This document shows, piece by piece, positions 38,050-49,141 of a stretch of DNA of 64,000 bases. The translations under genes and the position numbers were made by a program. The stretch is from Holothuria scabra (Eukaryota; Echinodermata; Holothuroidea; Aspidochirotida; Holothuriidae): assembly GCA_037179385.1 (NCBI GenBank), contig CM074194.1, forward strand, positions 4,233,001-4,297,000. The letters run 5' to 3'. A model generated the notes under the pieces. The model did no database searches and had not been told where the DNA came from. It saw nothing but the letters and a program-made list of their open reading frames with translations. Within the stretch, counting starts at the first letter, position 1. The number at the start of each line of letters is the position of its first letter.

Positions 38050-38570
38050 TGGCTGCCTCTTCCGGGCCAAGTGCATATGATTTTGAGCCAGTTCGACCAA
38101 GGAAAACTTGAGCACCTGCGAGCGATGTGACCAGCACCCGCAGCGAACCAGCCATACAGTCTATACAAGCTAACGTTAGACCAAGGGTCAGTACGTTACG
38201 TATAGGCTTATACTAGTATAGCAATACATAGCCTATGCCGTATAACAATAACACCAATTGATGTGTATGGTGTCTTAGTCGATTTCTCTTCGCGATTGCC
38301 TTCTTTAACGTTTAAGTGTCCACAAATATCCTACATTACTTACGAGAATTACAAAAGGTTCGACTAAATCGAATCTTTGCTAAAATGAGTGAAAACGAAC
38401 CTAACTGTTGCACCGAAAAGCATTCTAAAATACGGTCTCGCTAGTCGCAGCTTGTTGTTGTTACCGCTTGTAGTTTCAGGGTCTACCGGAAGTAACTTAC
38501 CTTGGTTTGTACAAAAGCAGTCAGAAATTACGTGTATTTTTTATTTGAGGGATGGAACAAAAAGAAGAAC
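38050..38570. promoter_or_regulatory. CpG-rich patch, possible promoter or CpG island
   Basis: Within AT-rich, CpG-poor intron DNA this stretch has well over twenty CpGs. It has ETS-type core words ctcttccggg (near 38058) and accggaagt (near 38485), and ttcgcgatt. A short plus-strand frame at 38050-38112 reads MAASSGPSAYDFEPVRPRKT and then stops; I do not recognise it. The patch does not match other repeats in the window, and its right side abuts the minisatellite element at 38572. Function unknown; it could be an internal promoter or part of a single transposon copy. Confidence 0.35.
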
Positions 38571-38571
38571 A

Positions 38572-40656
38572 AACCAGAATGCAAAAATGCATTGAGGTTT
38601 CGATGATACATAAATGTTCCGTTTCAAAGAGTGCCATCATGCACCATTTTCTTCTCATTCAAATGTTAAACTAGCATGTTCAAAAAATAATTTTGTCATT
38701 CCAGATGACCTTTGGACCTCCATAAATAGCTAGACATACAAACAACAGACAGACAAATGGACAAACAGCAGCTATCTTGAAAAATCATATTTAAAAAGGT
38801 TTCTAGGCTTTGTCCCCTGGAGGGCAGGGGGCCTTTCATATCTGCCAAAAACAATGGGGACCATCCTCTGACCATAATGCATCCACATACCCAAATATGA
38901 AATCTATCCAAGCTTTCTACATATACAGTATCGTGTTAACGAAGTTTTGAGACTGCGACTCCCGGTAACCCCAGATTACCTTTGACCTCCGACAAAAACG
39001 ATAGGGACCATCTACTGACTATAACGCATCCACATACCAAACATGAGATCTATCCAAGTTTCCTACCATGAGATATTGCATTAACAAGGTTTTCAGACTT
39101 TGACCCGTGGTGACCCCAGATGACCTTTGACCTCCACCAAAACAATGGGGACCATCTCCTGACTATAATGCTTCCACATACTACACATGAAATCTATCCA
39201 AGCTTCCTACCTTGAGATATTGTGTTAACAAGATTTTCAGACTTTGACCCCCTGGTGACCCTGGATGACCTTTGACCTCTGCCAAAAACATTAGGGACTG
39301 TCTACTGACTATAACGCATTTACATACCAAATATGAAATCTATCCAAGTTTCCTAACTTGAGATATCACATTAACAAGGTTTTCAGACTTTGACCCGTGG
39401 TGACCCCAGATGACCTTTGACCTCCACCAAAAACGATAGGGACCCATCTCCTGAACATAACGCATCCACATACCATATATGAAATCTATCCAAGCTTCCT
39501 ATCTTGAGATATTGTGTTAACGAGATTTTCAGACTTTAACCCCCCGGTGACCCTGGATGACCTTTGACCTCTGCCAAAAACATTAGAGACTGTCTGCTGA
39601 CTATAACACATTTACATACCAAATATGAAATCTATCCAAGTTTCCTACCTTGAGATATCACGTTTACAAGGTTTTCAGACTTTGACCCGTGGTGACCCCA
39701 GATGACCTTTGACCTCCACCAAAAACAATAGGGACCATCTCCTGAACATAATGCATCCACATACTAAACATGAAATCTATCCAAGCTTCCTACCTTGAGA
39801 TATTGTATTAACAAGATTTTCATACTTTGACCCCCCCGGTGACCCTGGATGACCTTTGGCCTCTGCCAAAAACATTAGAGACTGTCTACTGACTATAACG
39901 CATTTACATACCAAATATGAAATCTATCGAAGTTTCCTACCTGGAGATACCATGTTAACAAGGTTTTCAGACTTTGACCCGTGGTGACCCCAGATGACCT
40001 TTGACCTCCACCAAAAACAATAGGGACCATCTCCTGACCATAATGCATCCACATACCAAATATGAAATCTATCCAAGCTTCCTATTTTGAGATATTGTGT
40101 TAACGAGATTTTCAGACTTTGACCCCTGGTGACCCCAGATGACCTTTGACCTCCACCAAAAACAATATTGACCATCTCCTAACCATAACACATCCACATA
40201 CCAAATATGAAATCTGTCAAAGTTTCTAAACTTGAGATATCGTGTTAACGAGATTTTCAGACTTTGACCCCTGGTGACCCCAGATGACCTTTGACATCCG
40301 CCAAAAACAATAGGGACCATCTTCTGACTATAACGCATCCACATACCAAATATGAAATCTATCCAAGTTTCCTACCTTGAGATGTCACGTTAACAAGGTT
40401 TTCAGACTTTGACCCCTGGTGACCCCAGATGACCTTTGACCTCCACCAAAAACAATAGGGTTCTTCCTCTCAATATGGCGCATCTATGTACCAAGTTTGA
40501 AAACTGTCAGACATTCCTATCTTGAGATATCGTGTTAACAAGCAAAGTGTCACAAACACACACACATACTGTACACACACACACGCACATACATACATAC
40601 ATACACACGCACGCCATCATGAATGCATTGGTTTCTCTTATCATCGAAACCAAAAA
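38572..40656. mobile_element. Bounded mobile element with internal 145-bp minisatellite, copy 2
   Basis: Same architecture as 14975-16426 but longer (2.1 kb): 13-mer GGTTTCGATGATA at 38596-38608, about twelve 145-bp units, right unit with tcttcctctcaatatggcgc, CA/CATA microsatellite and inverted 13-mer at 40639-40651. Perfect DR1 words start at 39121, 39266, 39411, 39558, 39703, 39995, 40140 and 40430. Array length differs between copies while the ends are conserved, as expected of a mobile unit whose internal repeats expand independently. Confidence 0.85.
40554..40612 (+). repeat. CA/CATA microsatellite
   Basis: Alternating acacac, actgta, cacgcaca and acatacat words at the right end of the second minisatellite element. 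Confidence 0.85.
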
Positions 40657-40989
40657 TTATTGGGTTATCAAAAATTTTTATCAGTAAAGCAAAAGCAACT
40701 ATGAAGTTTTTTAAGCTTCGTAAAGCGTAATTATAAATTCAGCTGTAAGTGTACGTAAGTTGGTAACCACTTTTGTGAAATCTGATCAGGTGCAGGTTTT
40801 ACGTCATCAATCAGCTGATCCATGGTCGTGTTTCTTCGAGTATGGGGATACCCATGTCTTGAAGAGCGGGAGATTTGAAACTTTTTTTTCGGTATGAGTT
40901 TTTTGTGGAAAAACAACACAGTAGTGTTAATATCTAATGTTTTTATATGTACTACACATATGTGGGGAGTCAAATGGCCACTATTGCTC

Positions 40990-41185
40990 CCCTTTAAGTA
41001 AGGTCTTGAAAGTTGCGAGTGTTCTTGCTTCTTTAACTGTAACAGGGAGCTCATTCCAGAGACAGGCAGCAGAGTATTGGAAAGAACAGCGACCGTAATA
41101 TTTAGTGCAAACTGGAGGAGAAGAGAGTAGCAGTTTAGAACTGGAGCAAAAGCAGCGGGTAGCAGCGGGCAGCAGATAATGTTTC
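40990..41185 (-). mobile_element. LINE fragment (C-terminal end of ORF2)
   Basis: Minus strand encodes LPVSGMSSLLQLKKQE, matching LLVSGMTSLLQLKKQEYRKF of the 59-kb LINE. The DNA matches 59231-59400 (ctgtaacagggagctcattcc, gtaatatttagtgcaaactg, agcagtttagaactggagca). Both ends are broken. Confidence 0.85.
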
Positions 41186-41430
41186 TACGAGGCAATTTCT
41201 ACGCACAATTACAGTTCAAAACAATAATTGTCTTTATATGTAAAATCAGGCTTAAAGAATAAAAAGATATGATTTTTGCAAGACAAAAACACTTGTATGA
41301 AGGAAGTACTGTACAGTACTTCTTCCATCAGATAGAAGGAAGCTGCTTGAATATTATTCATTGTGAGAGAAAAACAGTTGTACATAAGACAAACAACTTT
41401 CAACTTTTGGTTGTCCGTATGGAATTTTAA

Positions 41431-41816
41431 GGCTTGGTCTCACGTACCCCGCGACACTTGGTGTTACCGCGTGTTTACAATCAGGCAAAACCACAGGTTA
41501 ACCCTGTGTTTTCCAGTCTGTGTTCCCACGTATCCGGTGTTTCGTTGATTGAGTAGTGTTACCATGTAGTAACAAGGTCAAATATTTCACATACCAATTA
41601 CTGTAAAATGTAAGGAAATAAATACATGTCATCAGTGCCATAAACACCTGTGACCTTGCTTGATCAAAACAAACATGGTGTTTAAAACTGCTTAACCCTG
41701 CGATTTGAGGTGGATCGAAATTTAAACACCGACCCCTCGTTAACCGCCAGTCCCACGTTACTCAAGCACAAGGTAACACGGCGTTACCTCGAGCGCGGGT
41801 ACATGAGACCACAGCA
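41431..41816. mobile_element. MITE with about 40-bp imperfect inverted ends
   Basis: The left end GGCTTGGTCTCACGTACCCC and the inverted right end TGCTGTGGTCTCATGTACCC continue as imperfect inverted repeats including GTGTTACC. The flanks are TTAA (left) and TTAG (right), suggesting a TTAA target. CpG-rich interior, no coding content. Confidence 0.7.
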
Positions 41817-42922
41817 TTAGTTGTTTCTTACTACATTCAGCGCAACCTCAGAACGATCGCTGCTCATCAGCAAATGCTTCCACTTTGTGTATTTAGAAAA
41901 GTTACTACACATTGGTTGGCTGAATGCACTCTGCATATGATAACACACAACATTATATGAGTGAAAAATTCATTGTAAGCAGACAAAGAACTATAGCATT
42001 CCAAGCTCTGACACAAACCTTAATTCGAAGATTTCTGATTCTGACACAGTGATGTAATGGGACTTCTCCATAAAGTTAACTGTGTGTGGGAATAAAACTT
42101 TCCTACGAACGCAACCAATGTTCTTTCAAAAATTTACAGTAAAGCAATGGGACTTGGTACACAGTAAATCCCGCTTAAAACATCGGCACGTGGTTACGTG
42201 TAATCAACTCACTTGCACTGGTGCATTGATAGCTACCGAAGAAGTGTTATTATACAACAGATTGCGGAACAATGCACTCTGTTCATTCAAACATGAAACA
42301 CTTTGAAAAGAGAGTGGAAAGCTTGATAAATCAATATTTTATGGAAATGATTTGGAAAAGTTCTACTTCGTGACTTCTGGTTATAATTTAGGAGGGCAAT
42401 TTTCATTATTTTCATAAATAATTTTTGCAATCTAAGGTACAATTTTGAGTGCTCTTGTCATCCTGTGGGACTCTTCGGTGTGGAATTGCAGTGCAGCACT
42501 GACTTAGTCTCTGTACTGTTTTTTATCGGACACTAACTTGCAGAGAGTTCAACCTTCGTTGTTTACTGATATGTTGAGTGTGGGTTGACTAAATATTATA
42601 AAAAATAGTGATACCAGAGTCAGGGATTATCAGAAGAATTCCCTTATACTGACATTTGCATACATTAAAAATCCTTCTATTATACTGTACTCTTCTGGTA
42701 CCAGTACTAAGGTATTACAGGTACCATAAATGATTTTGTGGGGGTACCGAAGGTACCACTTATCAGCGGTACTGTCAAACCTTATACGTTTGTATGCATT
42801 CACACTTTTTAAATGAAGGCTGCCACCACTGCGTTTGCCATGTCCACAGAAAATGTCATATACAGTATGAAAAGTACAGTCTTCAAGCATATTTCTGTAT
42901 TCCATGTCAAAAATATGATTAA

Positions 42923-43085
42923 TGATAATAATAATACATTGAACTTATATAGCGCCAAATCAGATCAAAAGTGTAGCTGCTCTAGGCGCTTGACAAAAAT
43001 AAAATCAAACAACAAATTCATTTCAATCAAAGAAGCAAGCAAACAAATGAGTCTTGAGATTACGCTTAAATGTAGAAAAATTAGT
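42923..43085 (-). mobile_element. Second LINE/SINE 3' end
   Basis: On plus it begins with gataataataata followed by cattgaacttatatagcgcc and gctgctctaggcgcttgac. Read on minus this is the common non-LTR 3' end with an ATT-repeat tail, distinct from the tail at 37.5 and 59.1 kb. The 5' limit is uncertain. Confidence 0.6.
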
Positions 43086-43824
43086 ACATAACCGAATATG
43101 GTCAGGTTACACACCATACAATGAGTTTAGCATTTGATCTACAGTATTCCAGGACCCAGTACTGAGAATCCACACTGTTTGTACTGTAGTTATGGTAAAA
43201 GACCGTTTCGCAGGGAAACCATGCACAGAGCAGCGGGTAAACTTGCAATGCTATTGTGAACTTTCTTCCAAATAAGGAAGCACTTTACTTCTTGCTCTGT
43301 GATGTCATCCCTGAACTTTTTAAATTATTAATTTAATTATCTGTAAGATAGCCTTGCAATGGTGTAGCTCGAAGAACTGTACTGTTCCTTTAGTAAGTTC
43401 AACATTTATTTCATGAGAGTATAACATATCAAGTACTGTATTGGACAGTGTTTGCTTTTATAAGGAAAAGAAATATCTTGACTGCAAAAGTTCTGTATAA
43501 TTTATGTGACCCAAAAAGTCTTTGCAAATCAAGTACTTTTGATGTTGAAAGAATCATCTACAGACATGGAGTGTGATATGTTCACATTTCCCTCTAACTT
43601 GTTAAGTTCTGGGGCTAGTACAAAAAAACAGCTTTGTTTGGAAAAACCAATGCATGCAAATTACTGTTCTTAATTGTTTGGAAGGTCAAATAATGGAACC
43701 AGGAAGTTGGTACAGGTACCAACAGTTTGGTGTTAAGTCTATGGAAGTATACTCCTATGTACAGTAAGTCTACATGTACTGAGTGATTGCAAAATCCTTT
43801 GAACCAAGACCACTGATTCCATGC

Positions 43825-46056
43825 TTAGTTAGTTAGTTAGTTACTTAAATAGAGTTTTACCACCCAGTTTCCACACTGTTGGTTCTTGGTTCAGGTCAAG
43901 CCGGCCACAGCCTTTTTTCCCGTTGTGGCTCACTGGCTTGTTTTCCCTACTCCATTGCTAATACAGAGCATCATGCACAATGGCAGTAGGTTCCATTTTT
44001 AGAGTCTTTGGTATGATTTGGCATGGGAATCGAACACAAACCTTCCGCATGAGAGGCGGACGCTCTACCGTTAGACTAGGGCTGTGCATTTTCAGTTAAT
44101 TCACTATCCGTTCAACCGATTTTATTAACCGGCGGTTAACTGCTTAACCGAAAATGACGTAATGTTCACACAACAACAAAAAGTCAACATTTCCAAAGAG
44201 CGCCATCACTTTTGTACAGGAAAGTACAAGTCTAAAAATGGCGCCGTAAGTCATGTTCGCCCATGTAAGTATGTGGCAAAAATGTTGGTATTTTGCGCTG
44301 AGTTTATATCATCTTTTCACAGTAAAAACCCATCCCGCATTTACTGAAGCTTTCTTCAGACCATGTGCACTTTTTAACATTCCACAAACTGTTGTATTCC
44401 CGCCTGACCCTATGTTACAGTATATTGTCAGGTATTTCATGAAACACTCCCACACAGCTGTTTTGATGCAGCTTGCTTGCGATGCAGTGTTCAATACATG
44501 TACAGCGCTCACGTGTTTGTCTTAGTAGCGATCTGTACAATTGCACTGTAAACGGCCCACCAGCCGCAAACAGCACAACCAAGCCCTATTATCCTGCATA
44601 AATTAAGGAATTCCCAGCATTCCTACCGTTAAGTTATTTACAGTAGGACTTATGGAATGTTATCATATGACGTCGTTACGAACAAAAACAATTACGCACG
44701 TGGTCCCATGCATGCAGTAGACTTGCGTGCGTATCCGTTTTTACCACTAAACAAGGGACCATGTTTTGCTCGGTGAAATCATATGCACAGGATCTATTGC
44801 AAAATTTGAATTGCCTCTGCATTGTGATTGGTTCAAATACGTTGATTCTGAGCCAGCCAATCACAACTCGCGTCATAGCCTATGGGATTTAGTGTGTGAA
44901 AATACCAGACCTCCGAACGCATTTCCCCATTGAGTTTGCGTAATGACGATCGCACTTCCCAGGCTTACATAGCTGGCCTGTGCAGCCGGCCAAGCCCTGT
45001 GCTAAATTCACCAAGAAATGGCAGCACAAATCTCTGCGTACTTGGATTTTTCGGGGGTCTGACTTAAGTGCATTTCATTTGCTGATTATTTTGAAACAAG
45101 ACGGTAAGGTTGGGACAAGAAGTGGCAAAAGTACGGGGATATTTATATCAGAAAGGAACCATAAGATAACGTTAATCCAGTCCATTTTTTGCTGTCCAAG
45201 ACAGCTAAAAATTAGATCTTTATTTTTACGTGCATCGTAGGGTTGACTTCTTCAGTACAGTACATTATAGCAACTACAACCCAGTCGGTTCAACGAACTG
45301 CGTATGCTTATTCATAAAAGTCAACATGGAATGTTCCATTTTATATGATATTGGGCAAACAACAAAATGGCAGGAATTATCTGGTGCTTACGATCGTATT
45401 TTTACGGGTTAAATTATTTCCAAATACTGCTTCTAACAATGAAAAATAATGAAATTTACGGAGGTGTAGCATGATAAAATATTTCAATTAGCTAGAGTGG
45501 GAAGACTTATTCAAATAAACTTTTGTGCCCTAATCATGGTCTCGAGGAGGTTTTATTGCCATAGAAATACAGGGCTTGGTAACTTTTGTTACAGCTCCCT
45601 GCTTGTCTTGTGGCTTTCTTTTCGCTTGGTAATCTCTCAAACATGCCGCTAATTTCTAAAGTTGTGCTTGAGCGTTGCTATTGACGGGATTAGGAGACGA
45701 GCACATGAAGTTCAGCCAACGAAATTAACAATGGGTGTGCCACTTGTCACTCATCAGAATGTACTTAATTCGGGGAGCAGCCGCGGAATTAATCCGTTCA
45801 ATCGAACGGCCGATTTTAAAACTCTTTTTACAGTTATTGTTCGAGCGATAATTTGTGAGGAACTGACACTGTTTGTTGCGCGATGTTTGTGTAACAGTTT
45901 ACTAACAAAGCCACGCCGCGGCAACTGAGTTATTGGCAATACAAAAATGGTTAATCTATGAAGAGGAATGATGCACAAGTAACCGATGAGTCGGTCGGTT
46001 AACCGGTTAACCGATTAACCGTCACAGCCCTACGTTAGACCAAACATGCTGTGGCC
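43825..46056 (-). mobile_element. tRNA-Glu-like SINE split by a hAT-like insertion
   Basis: The SINE is the 268 bp left after removing 44077-46040. It is flanked by the 12-bp direct repeat CTGATTCCATGC (43813-43824 and 46057-46068). On the minus strand it starts GGCCACAGCATGTTTGGTCT, with A-box-like TGGTCTAACGG, an anticodon stem-loop CCGC-CTCTCAT-GCGG (anticodon CTC, Glu-like) and B-box GTTCGATTCC. It ends with a body and an (ACTA)n tail. RNA polymerase III promoter boxes, a tRNA head and target duplications define it as a SINE. Confidence 0.9.
44077..46032. mobile_element. hAT-like non-autonomous element, 1.96 kb
   Basis: Ends TAGGGCTGTGCA and CACAGCCCTA (inverted) are followed inside by clusters of AACCG/CGGTT words. 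The 8-bp target duplication CGTTAGAC (44069-44076, 46033-46040) is exact and lies inside the SINE head. The interior is CpG-rich, with no transposase frame that I recognise. A second copy starts at 62566 and a diverged interior match is at 52977-53715. Confidence 0.9.
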
Positions 46057-46159
46057 CTGATTCCATGCAAGTTGCAAGGGCTACTGTAGGATGGTATACT
46101 GTAGCATGGACTGTTGTAGTAGAACTGTTTTGAAGACTGTATTATGTATGGCACAAATT

Positions 46160-46490
46160 CAGGGTTTGTACAAACTTAACTGTAACATCAAATTTCCATG
46201 ACTTGAAAGTTGGATGACTTTTCAGAGACCTTGACTGATCAATATTTAAAGGACCTTTAAAAAAAGCCGTATCCCATGTTACCATCTTTATCCCAGAGAG
46301 AAATGTACATGTACAGTAAACATTGAAAAAAAATCAAATCCAGTCAACAATGTATATCTTAAAATTCCCTGACTTTGCCAGGAACTTTTGGAAAATTGTT
46401 CATTTTCCTTGACTTTTCAGATCTGGAAATTTATTCAAACTTTCAGTTTTCCCTGACTTTTCAGGAATTCTAGGACCTGAAGGTACCCTG
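46160..46490. mobile_element. CAGGGT-ended MITE
   Basis: The left end CAGGGTTTGTACAAACTT and inverted right end CAGGGTACCTTCAGG enclose repeated words around ttccctgacttttcaggaa and tttccatgacttgaaag. Such TIR MITEs with repeated -ccttgacttt- words are recognisable as a class. No matching target duplication. Confidence 0.55.
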
Positions 46491-47878
46491 AAATGTAGGT
46501 CTCCTCCAGATTAGCCTACAGATGCAGTGAGACTCATTGCCTTGGTATAATTGTTTACCACTACATTTCCACACAGTAAATTACATTTAAATATGTGATT
46601 ATTCACCTGTTTTTATCAGACAATATGCCATTATGCCATGTGCCATACAACTCAGATGATTTTATAACAGTACAACTTTCTCAAAATGCCTCAGTATGAG
46701 TACTTTACTTTACATATGTAGTATTACATACAGTTTGTCCTTCACAGATAATATATGCAGAACATATAGACTCCAGTAAATTCAAATTTTTGGACCTCCC
46801 AACTATTCTCTGGTTTTATTTTTGGCTTTAGCCCTCAAATCATTGTTGTACATAATTAATACTAAATGTACAATATTCTTTTTAAGATATTTGTTAAACC
46901 TACAAATGCTCACTGGTAACCTCCTTGAAAAACCCATTGATTTTGGAAATGGATTTTCCAAGATAAGCATATGAGTAACAGGATACAATTTATAATAAAA
47001 AGGCAAATTTAAGTACAGCAGATTGCAAACTGATATTTCTATAATGTAGTTATTGTAACTCTAGTGTATAGTATAACATTTATTTATTATTCTTTGCACC
47101 CTGGCTACATTTAATATTAAGTGTGTCATTACCATGTACTGTGCACACAGTACATGCAGTGAGATGTGCAGGGTTTTGTTAAATTACAATATGAGGAAAT
47201 AATCAGTGCACGACATACTTTATCATGTGATTGATCATAACTCTCACTTATTTTGGTGATTTGTATAAAGAACCTTAGCATTACAGATTTGAACAATGGT
47301 AATTCTCAGTTCAATATGAACCTTTTCATGCCTCTCATCACATCCAATGCATGCAGCACAGGTACAGGTACAGGTACAGTAAATAGAGCTGTTTTGTACA
47401 GTAACACAGTTGTCAGATTGATTCTTCAAATGCAAAATACTGTGTCTGTATCTCCCCAAAAGGGAAAAGAATGGTCCAGTATGTCACCAAGGTTTGATTT
47501 CCACATCAAAATTGAAGAATACTGACACCAGATTCACCACAGGAAGACCACTCAATATGAATAGCTAAGTAGCCTACTGTAAAGGCTATATGCACAGTAA
47601 AATTTTTCTCTGACTATGGTGCTATAGAAGAAGCCCTCCCAAATAAGATATTCGCTGCAGCAAAAAAAAATTGCTGAAGTAGAAGGGGAGTGACTTCCGC
47701 TAAAATACTGTACACTTTCCCTCGGCATTATAATCATGAGTTACTGTCCAACGCAAACAGCAGTTAATGAAGTCAACGTAAGTTTACAAATTTGGTATTA
47801 CAGTACTAGCTGAACAGTACATAAACGTAATTGTTTCAGAAGCTCCTGAATTCCATTGATAAAACCAATAGGGCTGTG

Positions 47879-48288
47879 AACGTTAAGCAAAATTACTAAA
47901 TGTTTAATTGCAAAAATTTGCGATCGTTCAGCAATTAATCGCAAGTACCTATGATCAACATAAAGACTTTAAAAGTGCTCTTCAACATGATGAATATGTA
48001 AAATGCTTTAGTGATGTCCAGGGGACATAGTTTCAAACGCATTTCAAACACAGATTTTCTTAGAAGCTCAACTTTGATGTAGTATGGTTACTTGTGTACT
48101 AATTTTATAATTATGTATTTCACTTTTTAAAAAGTTAATGGGAACATCTAATTTTCTGTAATGACTGCAGATTGCTTTTTATTTCATACGGAAAAAGGGT
48201 TTTGCGATTAATCACTGGTAGCTTTGTACTAAACGTTTATTACACATGCAATCGTTTAGCGATTAATCGCTAAACGGTCACAGCCCTT
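47879..48288. mobile_element. hAT-type MITE, 410 bp, intact target duplication
   Basis: Ends TAGGGCTGTGAACGTT and, inverted, AAGGGCTGTGACCGTT. The subterminal word GCGATTAATCGC occurs near the right end and attaatcgc near the left. The 8-bp duplication AAAACCAA at 47871-47878 and 48289-48296 is exact. Related at the termini to the 44-kb element, unlike it inside. Confidence 0.92.
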
Positions 48289-48982
48289 AAAACCAATGCA
48301 GTTGCTTTGGGAATTTTTCCCAATTAAATTATGCACCAAAACCATAAAATGGCTGGTTTTTAAACCTAAAGGTCACTTTCTTCAATGCTTCATTCATGTG
48401 TGTGTAGCAATCACTTTTTGACAGCAGGTGGTGAGTTTCGTTACGTTCCCTATATATATAACATTCATTGTGAACTTTTTCAATCAAGATTTTCTGTAAA
48501 AACCTGAAAAATTGCAACCATGTTTTGTTTGTGAATAAATAAAACTGAATGCATTAGCTCAAATTTAAAGCACGGTGGAAATTTCTATCATAAAACGACT
48601 TCTCTTCACATCATTTACTTGAAGCTCAGGCTTAATTTCAAGCCATGTATTGTGCAACCATTAAGTCCCCACACAATGTCCCACAATCTATTGCCCATAC
48701 AAAATTTTGCTAAAGTCAAAGCCAATTTGCCTTTGCATTTACCTGGGCATTGCCAAATGCTGAGGCTATTTTCGAGGACTGTAGAAGTCACCTTGTAAAA
48801 ATTTGTGGGAATCTTGCTTACACTTTTTAAGCTTTGCCAAAGATGGCAAACCAAATTGCAAACCATCTTGGAAGGAAGTCCAGAACCAACAGTAGCCTTA
48901 TAAAGTTCACAGTATTATGGGTAAGGCCCAGTTTCATTGCTTGAATGACAATCAGACCATAAAGTTCGTCTCTGTTCACTCA

Positions 48983-49141
<159 letters not shown>

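Noticed and set aside
43825..44076. Functional tRNA-Glu gene
   Set aside because: The tRNA-like part has a long unrelated 3' body, an (ACTA)n tail and target duplications, and is interrupted by an insertion; it is a SINE head.
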